Counted from the first letter of the stretch, positions 19,071 to 28,388 are shown. The stretch is DNA of 64,000 nt from Rhizopus arrhizus (GCA_024220505.1 JAKZZE010000011.1:1612001-1676000), one strand, 5' to 3'. Numbers and translations: made by a program. Notes: generated by a model not told the origin, from the letters alone.

Positions 19071-21415
19071 TAAACGTAAAAGATATTAGAAAACACGAAC
19101 ATTTTTTTATAAAGATATCTGTTACATACCTTTTCGATGTGTTAGAGTTACTTTACTGTAAATTGCTTAAACTTATATGAAGCGACTACCCTTTATTTTA
19201 TGTAATCAGTGCATAAATATAAGTTAAATTTTATTTGCAAACCAAAAGCACTATTATGCTCTTGCTTATAATTTTTCTTTGCCTAAATATTACAGACTAT
19301 TTTAGTTTCTTTTTTATACCTATTATCGAATATAAATACACATGCAATAAAAAACTAAATAGCAATGAAAAATGTATCGGATCGAATAACAGAATTTAAC
19401 TTTTTTTGAATACGAATTATAATGAGAATAACACATTTAATAAGAACATTTTAAAATTAAATTAAAAATAAGTTTGTAATTAACAAAATATGCTAAAAAC
19501 GGTATGAATTAATATTTTTAAAGTATATTCACGAATAATATCGCATTGTTATATAATAATATATATGCTCTTATCATTTTAGAACAGAATCTGATTGCAG
19601 TTAATACTGACAAATACAAGTCTTAATATAAGATCATAATTAAAATAAAATAAAACATAAGTTTATTTAAATAAGGCCATATAATCAATTCCAATTAAAC
19701 ATGTTCTTTCAGAATATGCTTTGTATTAATGAGAGTTCTTTGATAAGAAGTATTAACTAAAGTAACAAAATCCAATCAAATGTCAGGTATTTCTCTAATA
19801 TTTTACATAATTGGAATAACGTTATTTAAATCAGTGAAAAAATCCCAGAGTAAAAGATAATATATAACAGGCGTACAAACGAACAGACGAAAGCTTTTTA
19901 CAACAATAATTATAAATGACATTTGCTAAAGTACTTGCCAGTTAAAGGAACGCTTACAATAGAGAATATTAAGCCACTGAGAAACATTCTAATTCATATT
20001 ATTTTTTTTACAAAATTAAAAAAGAAAACAAATACTAAAAAGATATTGTTTAATATAATTCATACCATTTTCATAAATACAGTAAATTGGTGAGAAACAA
20101 CTAATGTAAAAATAATAATTATTTAAATATTAAGAGTAAATTAAAAATTATCATAAATCCTAAAATTAATAAATGTGTGTTGTATTAGTATCAATATTGA
20201 AAACCTTACAAAGTCATATAATTTGCATAATAATATGAACTTATATTGACATTAACTTTTATCATTTCGTTTAGATTTTATCTTTTTATAATGGAAATAT
20301 TCCTCACTCAATAAGATATGAATATCTGCCTTCAGTTAGTGTAATTTTTACTTTTAACTTAAGCTGAATAAAGATTAGATCCAAAAGTGTTCAAATTGTT
20401 TCCCAATCTTTGTTTCCACCTTTTCTTTTATTATTTTAACAATTATGCAATAATTACAGTTAGTTTTTTTTTTTTTTTTCTTTTTTACAACTAATATTGG
20501 AGCCATAGCCAAAAAATAAAAACCTTTTAAAAATCGAAGAAATAATCTGATTCTCGCATGATAAAAATGATGCATTTAGCTAAAAGTATTAGTATTTATT
20601 TCATATTTTTCAAAAGATACTTGAGAACAAGCTTTTATGTGGCATGCATACCCGAACAATGGATGATGCCTCTTTATAAGAAGCCCTAGTTATAGCATGT
20701 AAGCTACGAATCCTAATTAGGTCGGAAAACTTTTGGCAGTCATAATGATGTTCTCTATAACAGCCATTAATTAGTGCAATTAGAGTCCAAAGAACGTACA
20801 AAGTGGTTTGGGAGCATTAATCCTTCACAAAAGTAAACAAGGCCAAGCTGAGGAAACCAGATGCTTACAGTGCCGGAGTGCCCAAAACTCAATTTTTTAG
20901 ATTCTGTTAAAAATTTTACCACACGCAAAGCATAACAAGATAAGTAGTTTCCCAAAGTCTCGGAGTGTGAAATCAAATATTCGCTCCGCAATGTTAACAA
21001 AAGTGCGAATATGCTACAAATTTAGGAGCCCTATAAACCTACCATATCTTGAAAGTTTTTTATAAACTATTGCAGACCAAACGATACGGTTATCAAAAAT
21101 AGATGTACAAACTTTCCGCTATAAACTCCGACATTTATATTTTTTTGCGTTAGTTTTTGACCTATTTCTCTACCACAAATGGTAATAAATAAAACAAAAA
21201 TTTATGCCTATTTTTGGAACATATTGTTACACAATTGTTCAAAATTTCATTAAAATCCATAAAGATCTCATGGATATCAAGAGCGCCAAAATTTTATTCA
21301 TACCGCCTATTTTCAAATGCAAATACTGATAACAAAAAGTCGGAATTTGAATACAAAAATAGTTTCAATGGATGCACAATGACCTAAAGTATATGTTTTT
21401 GTTCTTAGATTGCGA
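19071..21415. other. AT-rich non-coding part of the Merlin element
   Basis: About 2.3 kb with only short, low-complexity frames. There is a T-run at about 20465-20491. I see no gene, RNA or repeat that I can support. Confidence 0.5.
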
Positions 21416-21480
21416 TTCTAGCTCCGATTTAACTCCAGATCCAAGGATTTATCCATCGTGGCCTGAACTCCTAGTTGTCC
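21416..21480 (-). repeat. Right inverted repeat of the Merlin-like element
   Basis: Partner of 16501-16565, followed by the target copy AAAAACTC. Confidence 0.75.
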
Positions 21481-22267
21481 AAAAACTCTAAAAATGAACC
21501 AGTCTTCTTTTAGCAGTTGATTTCGGATCAATGTTTATCATCTGAGATTGAAAATATAGCATACGATATGTTACTATCAGTGCTACATATGTGCAAAATT
21601 TCACGGTGATACACCAATTTGGTAAAACAGAACAACCAAAAACGCTAATAATATCATAACGTTTTTAGAGTTTTTTCACCCACTGTATATTTTGGACTGT
21701 CTTTCAGATGGTATATGCCACAAAAGTCGCAGACATATGGCGGAGATACAATGTTGATTTTAATTTTTGTGCACCAGTTTTGTCCGCTACTGTATGTCCA
21801 AGTCGGAAAGAAGTCGTTGCATACGTTGGCGTCTTGGCTGGCTTCCTGGTGGTCGATACAAAACCTGCCCTCGACACCCTGGCCAACCCTTCACTAAAGC
21901 TCATACCATTCATTGTCTCCAGATGCACCGTAGACTTATGATGCCCGAAACCATCTTTGACCCATTGTCCTTCCTTTTCAATATGCTACCTACCAAGAAA
22001 CCTCGCTCTCCTACCACAACACTCTCGTGGACCATTCGCTGGCCAACTATATGCAGAATCCTATATGAACTCGATTACCTACATCACGCTAAGATCCCAC
22101 CTATTCCGCCCACTCACCTTGGGCAAAGACTCTTAGAATGGCTACCCTCTTTTCCTTCTCACTAGTGTGTTTTACACTTGATCTCATTCACTTTTTCCAG
22201 AGCATTTTTACCCTTGATCCCAAAAGGGTTTTTTAGTCACCACTATCCTTCCTTTATGAACTGCCTC

Positions 22268-22302
22268 GGGCGGAAAAGATGTAATATTACAATCGTGCGC
22301 CC
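22268..22302 (+). other. 3' UTR hairpin of the truncated LINE family 2 copy
   Basis: GGGCG (22268-22272) pairs with CGCCC (22298-22302). Inside, TGTA (22280-22283) pairs with TACA (22288-22291). It is the counterpart of 6907-6938 with a compensatory change in the outer stem. Confidence 0.5.
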
Positions 22303-22343
22303 AATAGAGGTTTAATTATTTATAAATAAAAATCTGTTTAATC

Positions 22344-22356
22344 GTATGTTTTTGAA
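22344..22356 (+). repeat. Target copy 3 of LINE family 2
   Basis: GTATGTTTTTGAA follows the 3' terminus TGTTTAATC of the truncated LINE. Confidence 0.8.
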
Positions 22357-23452
22357 TTTTATGATTTTGTTCTGTTTTTGGTATTTTGAATGGTTGTTAT
22401 GTAGCATAAGATTGTTGTATGGTGGACATAATAAACTGCAACGATTTAAATTCCGCTGTTTTATTCTTGTTTGTTACTGTAATTGTTGTAAACATAGTTA
22501 TTTTCTACGTGATATCAGTTGTATTAAAATAAATAACGATACACAAAAAAATTAAACTATGATTGAACAATTCCACACTTTTCCAAATTTAGAACAATAA
22601 GATCAATATCTGTCATCCTAAAGAGTCTAATCAATTGTCAACCCCAAAAGTAATTAGATCAAAGTTAATTGACTGGTTATTATTTCTATTGTTCAATTTC
22701 AGATGCATATATTAGAACATCGACAAGCTTTAGCTTAATCATTGGTTCTTCAGCACGACATCGTGACCGAGTCTATATCTTTTATATCTACGCTCACAAA
22801 GAATATAAATAGATGCCAACTTTTTATCCATAAAGCGAGGCCCTTTTGCAATATAAAAAAATCTACAATAAAGAAGGATTTTAATTTTATATTGCTGCTA
22901 TTGTTTTTTTTAATTTTTTATTTAATCTTGCGATTAAAACTGTAATAGCTTGTTTTCTATTTAGGCCTTGTGTATTTATAGACAGTTTAGAGTAGTTTTG
23001 AATATAAAAGAAAGTTATATTTGAGTATTTTCTTGATAGGGGTGACCACCAGATCTTGTTTTAAAGTAGATCAGTCTTGATATAAAGATAATAATAGCTT
23101 GATGTGAAATTTAATGGGGTTACAATGAAGATATTTGGCTTCAAGGGACTTGACTTATTCTTGATATTTAGTAAAATAATAATAATAAAAGAGATTTGCT
23201 TTGAATGATATTTATTTAAGAATAAAAGTAGTAAAGTATGTCAGAAGTAAATAAAATAACTGCTTTAAATTTAAAGCATGCCTTGATTTTAATGCACCTT
23301 TCAATTTTCAACCTTGCATTAATTTTTATGTACCTTCGGGTCAAAAATTAAAGTCTGCATCTTTACAACATGAACTTAGTTCAGGTCCGAACTTTCTTCG
23401 TCAAGTGGTACAGTTTGATTGAAAAAATTTCTATTTTCGTCACAACAACACG

Positions 23453-23491
<39 letters not shown>

Positions 23492-23563
23492 GAAAAAATC
23501 AAAAAAGCATGATTTTCCGTAAAAGGATACGAATTCTCCCCGAAGGGAGTATTCCGGTTTTAA
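22357..23563. other. AT-rich intergenic stretch with a 38-nt A tract
   Basis: No gene is supported. A run of 38 A residues (23453-23490) lies about 75 bases past the 3' end of the tRNA-Ile gene, which is read on the minus strand. On that strand it is a T tract, and T4 or longer runs from 23524 leftwards could end RNA polymerase III transcription. Confidence 0.5.
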
Positions 23564-23637
23564 TGGTCACTACGAGGGTCGAACTCGCGACCTTGGCGTT
23601 ATTAGCACCACGCTCTAACCAACTGAGCTAAGCGACC
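23564..23637 (-). tRNA. tRNA-Ile(AAT), intact, at the head of the LINE array
   Basis: A complete 74-nt cloverleaf reads on the minus strand. The acceptor GGTCGCT pairs with AGTGACC (one G-U); D arm GCTC/GAGC; anticodon arm TGGTG-CTAATAA-CGCCA with anticodon AAT; T arm GCGAG-TTCGACC-CTCGT; discriminator A; no intron. Its first 15 nt plus one upstream base are the sequence duplicated at every junction of the array to the right. Because the duplicated part was restored, the gene remains whole, with internal A and B boxes intact. Its 5' flank is now transposon sequence. Confidence 0.95.
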
Positions 23638-23638
23638 A

Positions 23639-23799
23639 ACTTGCGCTTCTCTTCCACTGCTTCTACATTTTCACCTTTGATGTGTATCCGCTGGTGTTTT
23701 TTCGTTCTCTTGTTCCTTTGTCTCCGAGGTTATCACAGTTAATGATCCATTGATCGCTTGTATTTTAACCTTTATTTTAATAAAAACATAAATTTTCGA
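23639..23799 (+). mobile_element. 161-bp short element next to the tRNA (element 0)
   Basis: It lies between two target copies. Its start (acttgcgcttctcttcc) loosely resembles the LINE 5' end and its tail (ttaataaaaacataaattttcg) the LINE 3' end. The tail holds a hairpin GATC (23744-23747) with GATC (23752-23755) and an outer ACA/TGT (23735-23737, 23759-23761), at the same place as the LINE and SINE hairpins but with different bases. There is no ORF and no box A/B. It is either a non-autonomous relative or the remains of a related LINE. Confidence 0.6.
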
Positions 23800-24003
23800 C
23801 TGAGCTAAGCGACCACCTTTCTTTCGCTCTTCCGACCGTTACACAAGGTATAGTACGCGTAATCAACTTTGAACTCAAATATCTCTGCGAATACGATACA
23901 TCCATCCACCGTTTTAACACCAAAATAATCGTCGTATTTTTCTCTACAAACTATATTTTTTTCAACTCGATTGCTGTATTTTTCACCATTTTCGACATTT
24001 CCC

Positions 24004-25008
24004 ATGTCTCAACAATCTGGCTCCCCCATTTCGCTCATCTCGCAAGATGGAGTTGCAAATGTCGACATTTCTAATGTTTCCAACATTCAAAACACCTTGC
24101 AGTATTTGTTAAATACTGTTAATACTCTACAACAAGAAGTTTCGACACATGCTAGTGTCATTGCTGAACTCTCTGCTCTGCGTAGTGAAAATGCGTCTTT
24201 GAAGGCGAAAATCGCTTCGCTTGAATCACAAATCTCCGCTGGCGCTGACATCAACAGTTCTTCCGCTTTCTCCTCTTTGGTTTCCGACCCGGCATCCATA
24301 CGTGCACCCCAAGATGCACCCCAAATGAACAAAACATCCTATAGTGCTATTGCTGCCAAGGCTGCTGCTACTGCTGCTATCACCTCTCGTCGCCCACCTA
24401 GCAAGAAGCGTAAGCTTGCTGCTAGTCGTCCCTTTCAACCTGTGGATCCCTCTGCTCCTCGTGGTTTTGAATACCTGTACTTGCACAGAAACCGCAAGCT
24501 GTCCCGTGCTGAAGTTAGGCGCAACCTGCGTCTACTTGGTCTTGATCTGTCCCGTGTCCTCGACATTTGCTTCCCTGGCCCAAAGGCCATTGGTCTCTTG
24601 GTCCACGTTCAATACAAAGAAGAGGTGGTTTCTCTTCTCTCTGCTTCCAAGGTTCCGTTGGTTGACGGTTTTGATCCATTGGATCCTATCAACTTGGCGG
24701 ATCCTGAGCTCCAGCATCTCTCATCGGCTGACAAGGCTAATGAATGTGCTGAGCTTCAGTTCACTCGCTGCTCCCGTGCTCTCTCTCGTCTTGGTGCTGG
24801 CCGTGCTCACCTAGTAGGTCCCGTAGGTAAGTACTTTTCTTCCAAGGGTTGGATCGATGAGGACTCTTTGAGTCAGATTCTGTCTTCCCTTCCCCCTTCC
24901 TCTTTTGCTTCTCGTGGTCGTGACCCAGGCGCTGCTTTCCGTGGTGACACGGTCATGTCAGATGCTTTGGCCTCTGATACCGCTAGTGCTGGATCACACT
25001 CATTATGA
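24004..25008 (+). CDS. LINE ORF1, unit A: coiled coil, NLS, RRM-like
   Basis: A 334-residue protein, presumably an RNA-binding chaperone of the element RNP. The ATG at 24004 (MSQQSGSPIS) is the one conserved in all units; the frame extends upstream only through a TTG at 23971. A leucine-heptad coiled coil spans about residues 30-75 (LQYLLNTVNTLQQEVSTHAS). A Ser/Ala-rich linker ends in an SV40-like basic signal, PPSKKRKL. The C-terminal half (FEYLYLHRNRKLSRAEVRRN, SRVLDICFPG, AIGLLVHVQYKEEVVSLL) has the strand/helix order of an RRM; the fold is inferred, no search was run. A conserved tail (FASRGRDPGAAFRGD) follows. The stop TGA overlaps the ORF2 ATG. Confidence 0.85.
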   Translation: MSQQSGSPISLISQDGVANVDISNVSNIQNTLQYLLNTVNTLQQEVSTHASVIAELSALRSENASLKAKIASLESQISAGADINSSSAFSSLVSDPASIRAPQDAPQMNKTSYSAIAAKAAATAAITSRRPPSKKRKLAASRPFQPVDPSAPRGFEYLYLHRNRKLSRAEVRRNLRLLGLDLSRVLDICFPGPKAIGLLVHVQYKEEVVSLLSASKVPLVDGFDPLDPINLADPELQHLSSADKANECAELQFTRCSRALSRLGAGRAHLVGPVGKYFSSKGWIDEDSLSQILSSLPPSSFASRGRDPGAAFRGDTVMSDALASDTASAGSHSL

Positions 25009-28000
25009 GTGAGGTCCAACACCTTTCTATAAGCCTTTGGAACGCGAATGGTCTTCGGACCACGACCGTTCATGAGGTCTTGTCTCATTGTCTCTCATCT
25101 ACTCTCCTTTTCATCACCGAGACTTGGCTTCTTTCCCCTTCTCTCCTTCCTACTGACTGGATGCAGTATCATGTGTATGGTGTTCCTGTACCTTCGGCCA
25201 ACCGTGGTTCGATGGGTGTTACTGCTCTGGTCTCTCCTTCTTGTCCCTTTCCGGTCTCTCAACTTCCTTCAGCGAATCGGTATACCCTTTCGTTGAAGGT
25301 CGGACCCTTTCGCATTCATTGTTTGTATGTACCTCCTCCTCTCTCTAACTCTCAATTTATAAATGTACTCTCCTCCATTCCTTCGTTACCCAATACTTTT
25401 ATTTGTGGCGACTTTAATGCTCGTCTTGGTGACCTCACTGGTGATGCATTGGTCTCTCCTCGTGGTGCTGCTATGGCTCGCTGGCTTGCTGATCGTTCTT
25501 TGACCGTTCTGAACGGCCCACTGGCTCATGGTATTCCTACCTGGGTCGGGTTTCGTGATGATCGAGAGATGAGTAGCATCATTGACATGTTTTTAACCAA
25601 CGCGTCATTGATGTCTCCTCGCCTTGACATCGCGTCTGACTTGTCTCTTGGTTCTGATCATCGTCTACTCACGCTGTCTTTTTCATTTACTCAGTCAAGT
25701 GCCTCTGAGTCATTGTCTGATACATCTGATACCACACTACATCCTCGTCGATTATGGAACTTGTCTCGCCTTGGTGAACCTGATCCATGTCAGCTGTATC
25801 AAGATACATTTCGTTCATCTTCCGCTCCTTTGCTCTCTCAACTGAAAAGGTTGGTTCAACACCCTCCTTCTTCACGTCCACCTATTGACGACCTCAACGC
25901 GTCGCTCAACAACATAATCTACAGCTCTCTTGACTCTTCTGTCGGTGATCGTCCTCCTCGTCCTTCGCATTGGAAAAAGTACTGGACACAACAACTTCAA
26001 GATGCTGCTGATTTCCGCAACCGGTGCTACCGTAGATGGCGTCGTGCCTTTGGTATTGACAAAGTCTATTGGTGGCATCAACATCAACAAGCAAATGTTT
26101 CTTTCCGTCAAGCTGTGGCCAATGCCAAGCGTCTATCCTGGCAAGCATTCTGCAAGTCTCTTGAGTCTGACTTTACTAAAGCCATTTCAAAAGTAAAGCA
26201 ACTCAATCGACGACATCAGTCATCCTCATCGTTCTCACATCCTGATGGTCCGTCAAAGGCAGTGGAGGTAATGGCTAGTCACTTGGCTTCGGTCTTTGAT
26301 GGCAGTCTTCTACCTTCCACTCGCCCATCACCTCCTCCATCTTCATCCTCTCTTGGTTTGCCTCTTGGTCTCCATGGTTCGTCTCCTTCCGGTTCGTCTC
26401 CCTCTGGTTCCTCTGGTCCTACTGGTTCAAGTCACTCTTTGTTCACTCCTTTAACTATTCACATGTACATCGGTCAGCTCCCTACTCGTAAAGCTCCTGG
26501 TGCTGATCACATCAAGGCCGAGATGCTCAAGCCGATCAGTACTGACCTCTCCCACTTGCTGTCTTGGTTTTTTTCCTTGTGCTGTCAATGGTCTTACGTT
26601 CCTTCTCTCTGGCGGCATGCTCAAGTCTATCCGATCTTCAAGAAAGGTGATCCTTCGCTGCCGTCCAATTATCGACCGATCTCACTGACCTCGGTGTTCA
26701 GAAAGCTCCTTGAGCTTAGTCTCGCTCCATGGTTGTCTTCTGTCTCTCCTCCCCTTGACCTCGCTCAAGGTGGTTTCCGTCCTCGTCGCTCAGCTCTTGA
26801 TCAAGCCCTATGCCTTCATGAGCTGATGCAGTCTTACTATCGTCGATCTCATCGTTTTCCTGTGGTTGCATTCCTGGATATCAAGTCGGCCTACGATACC
26901 GTCGACCGGCGTGTTATCTGGGATGCTCTCTCTCGCTCTGGTGCTGGTTCCTCTCCTTGTTTGCCTCTCTTGGTCCATCTCTTTGATGATGTCTCGGTGT
27001 CTGTCTTGGTGTCCAATCACTCGTCCACTCCTTTTTCTCCTGTCACCGGTGTCTTGCAAGGTTCTGTTCTCAGTCCTCACTTGTACTCGGTGTACATCAA
27101 TACATTACCTGCTCTCCTTCGTCAAGTCGCTGCTCCTGCCACTCATTTGGTTCCCTCCTCTGGTCGCCCCGATGCTGGTATGGTCCCAGTCAACTCTCTC
27201 CTCTTTGCTGATGATGTCGCAGTCATTGGCTCGGCAAAGTCAGTCAAAGAGATGCTCAAGCTCTGTGAGGATCACTCGTTGTCTCTTGGATATCGCTGGA
27301 ATCCTCTGAAGTGTGCGGTGCTCAACCACCCCACTTCCTCTTCATCGTCATCTGGTTCAACCCAACTAAGCCTCTATGGTACCTCTCTGCCTTTGGTCGA
27401 CAAGTTCGTATACCTTGGTATGCCTTTCGTCAAGACTGGTCTCTCTGCTGCTTCGGTGCTTTCTCTTCGTTCTCCTGGTGTGCTTCAACTAATGGGTATT
27501 CTCAACAAGATTGGCGTGAATCGTCAAGGCTTTTCTCTGCTCCTGTGTGCTCGCATCTATGCCACATTTGTCCGTCCAAAGTTCGAATATGGTCTCGCCA
27601 TTTCCAAATTTTCTGCTGCTCAAGTGAAAGAAATTGAACGTCTTCAAGATCGCTGCCTTCGTATGATGGTAGGTGGTCATGCCACTTCTTCCACCACTAT
27701 CATCAAGCATCTCACTACCTTGCCGTCTATGCATCACCGCATAGATGTGCTTACAACTCGTTTCTGCCTTCGTGCCCGCTCTCTTCCTGGTTCTTGCCTG
27801 CTGTCTCTGCTATCAACCACGCTACCTGTCTCACGTATCAAGGTCCATCTTGACAAGAATCCGCTCTTCTTGGCTTTGCCTTCTCCTCCTCCGTCCTCCG
27901 ATGCTCGGCTCAAGACCTTCTTTCGCCAGTATCGTGAGCGTCAACTCACTTCACTCGTCACCTCCACTACCCAGGTTCTCCTACGCGCATGTCGCCCTGC

Positions 28001-28388
28001 TCTGGTGGTTGATCCCATCTTATACGTTCCTGCAACCCGTGCAGAACGCTCTCTCTTGGTTCGTTGGCGTCTTGGCTGGCTGCCAGGTAAGCCTGAAGAT
28101 TGTCCTTGTGGCCGTGATCGTCGTTCTCGTCGCCACTTCTTAGAATGCGATCTTATACCTTCGTTCCTTTGGTCTGATCTGCCTCGCTGTCCTCCTGGGT
28201 GCTATCCCATTGACTTTGCTCTTTCCTCGTTGCCTCTTGGTCGCTCAGCTCGCTGTCCTCCTTGGTGGTCATCACTCCTATTGATGCTTTCGCATATCCA
28301 ACGTCTCTGTCGTCCTGATAGGAATCTTCCTATTGACTCTTCTCCTGGTGCCTTATGGTATTCTCGTTCTTCTCGTCACCCTGACTGA
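25005..28388 (+). CDS. LINE ORF2, unit A: AP endonuclease, reverse transcriptase, CCHC
   Basis: A 1127-residue protein that would nick the tRNA target and reverse-transcribe element RNA from the nick. The start ATG at 25005 overlaps the ORF1 stop. The endonuclease spans residues 1-230: WNANG (12-16), ITETW (37-41), GDFNAR (135-140), SDH (217-219). A variable Ser/Pro linker lies near 410-480. The reverse transcriptase spans about 488-790: APGADHIKAE, YRPISLTS, FLDIKSAYD, GVLQGSVLSPHLY, and the active site FADD (734-737). A C-terminal finger CPCG...HFLEC (C-x-C-x8-H-x3-C) lies about 80 residues from the end. No RNase H domain is apparent. The domain order places it among APE-type non-LTR elements. 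No stops. Confidence 0.93.
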   Translation: MSEVQHLSISLWNANGLRTTTVHEVLSHCLSSTLLFITETWLLSPSLLPTDWMQYHVYGVPVPSANRGSMGVTALVSPSCPFPVSQLPSANRYTLSLKVGPFRIHCLYVPPPLSNSQFINVLSSIPSLPNTFICGDFNARLGDLTGDALVSPRGAAMARWLADRSLTVLNGPLAHGIPTWVGFRDDREMSSIIDMFLTNASLMSPRLDIASDLSLGSDHRLLTLSFSFTQSSASESLSDTSDTTLHPRRLWNLSRLGEPDPCQLYQDTFRSSSAPLLSQLKRLVQHPPSSRPPIDDLNASLNNIIYSSLDSSVGDRPPRPSHWKKYWTQQLQDAADFRNRCYRRWRRAFGIDKVYWWHQHQQANVSFRQAVANAKRLSWQAFCKSLESDFTKAISKVKQLNRRHQSSSSFSHPDGPSKAVEVMASHLASVFDGSLLPSTRPSPPPSSSSLGLPLGLHGSSPSGSSPSGSSGPTGSSHSLFTPLTIHMYIGQLPTRKAPGADHIKAEMLKPISTDLSHLLSWFFSLCCQWSYVPSLWRHAQVYPIFKKGDPSLPSNYRPISLTSVFRKLLELSLAPWLSSVSPPLDLAQGGFRPRRSALDQALCLHELMQSYYRRSHRFPVVAFLDIKSAYDTVDRRVIWDALSRSGAGSSPCLPLLVHLFDDVSVSVLVSNHSSTPFSPVTGVLQGSVLSPHLYSVYINTLPALLRQVAAPATHLVPSSGRPDAGMVPVNSLLFADDVAVIGSAKSVKEMLKLCEDHSLSLGYRWNPLKCAVLNHPTSSSSSSGSTQLSLYGTSLPLVDKFVYLGMPFVKTGLSAASVLSLRSPGVLQLMGILNKIGVNRQGFSLLLCARIYATFVRPKFEYGLAISKFSAAQVKEIERLQDRCLRMMVGGHATSSTTIIKHLTTLPSMHHRIDVLTTRFCLRARSLPGSCLLSLLSTTLPVSRIKVHLDKNPLFLALPSPPPSSDARLKTFFRQYRERQLTSLVTSTTQVLLRACRPALVVDPILYVPATRAERSLLVRWRLGWLPGKPEDCPCGRDRRSRRHFLECDLIPSFLWSDLPRCPPGCYPIDFALSSLPLGRSARCPPWWSSLLLMLSHIQRLCRPDRNLPIDSSPGALWYSRSSRHPD

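Larger units (their letters stand above)
16501..21480 (+). mobile_element. Merlin-like DNA transposon with spliced transposase gene
   Basis: A 4980-bp element flanked by the 8-bp direct repeat AAAAACTC (16493-16500 and 21481-21488). The terminal inverted repeats are imperfect. The left begins GGGTGATTGGGACTTCAGG and the right, reversed, GGACAACTAGGAGTTCAGG; both run into CCACGATGGATAAATC and remain alignable for about 65 bases. An 8-9 bp target duplication and an IS1016/IS1595-type transposase are the marks of the Merlin superfamily. One gene is recognised (17357-19070). The rest, especially 19071-21400, is AT-rich filler without a gene. Confidence 0.82.
15072..21685 (-). mobile_element. Tc1-like transposon (Tc1-d), split by a Merlin-like element
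   Basis: It begins CAGTGGGTGAAAAAACTC at 15072 and ends with the inverted complement at 21685, with TA at 15070-15071 and 21686-21687. Without the Merlin insert it is about 1.63 kb. As in the other Tc1 elements here, an inverted copy of the terminal motif lies about 190-200 bp inside: TTTTTAGAGTTTTTTCC at 15263-15279, and on the right GAAAAAACTC at 16491-16500 continuing as taaaaa at 21489. The Merlin element landed within that inner motif. Confidence 0.85.
13547..21792 (-). mobile_element. Decayed Tc1-like transposon (Tc1-c), hosting nested insertions
   Basis: The ends CAGTAGCGGACAAAACTGG (13547) and the inverted complement at 21792 match over about 28 bases. TA flanks lie at 13545-13546 and 21793-21794. 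Subtracting the nested Tc1-d leaves about 1.63 kb, a normal Tc1 size, so this is a nested stack and not a giant transposon. The transposase inside is heavily decayed. The target is the ORF2 fragment of the truncated LINE: removing the stack rejoins DPILWLP to the following codons in frame. Confidence 0.8.
6988..22165 (+). pseudogene. C-terminal fragment of LINE family 2 ORF2
   Basis: Joining 6988-7043, 13376-13546 and 21795-22165 gives one open frame ending at a TAG at 22163-22165. It aligns with the end of ORF2 of the tRNA-targeted LINE: SPIWKRCLPDPESLDRRSLK against NPLFLALPSPPPSSDARLK, then DPILWLP joined across the Tc1-c insertion to MSKSERSRCIRWRLGWLPGG. A CxxH...HxxxC cluster (CPRHPGQPFTKAHTIHC) lies where family 1 has its CCHC finger. 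Endonuclease and reverse transcriptase domains are absent through 5' truncation, so the copy is dead. Confidence 0.78.
6987..22343 (+). mobile_element. 5'-truncated LINE family 2 copy, broken by two insertions
   Basis: The LINE sequence is only about 770 bp in three pieces: 6987-7043, 13371-13546 and 21793-22343. It was split by the Ty3 element (target TCCCA) and the Tc1-c stack (target TA). It ends TGTTTAATC directly before the target copy at 22344. Its 5' end begins inside ORF2, the usual result of incomplete reverse transcription. It is in the same orientation as the half-LINE before it, with one target copy between them. Confidence 0.78.

Noticed and set aside
13547..21792. One 8.2-kb transposon bounded by CAGTAGCGG inverted repeats
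   Set aside because: Internal Tc1-d and Merlin ends with their own target duplications account for 6.6 kb; what remains is a normal 1.6-kb Tc1.
22742..22945. Hypothetical gene in the AT-rich stretch left of the tRNA
   Set aside because: Low-complexity composition, no ATG context of note, and no neighbour relation.
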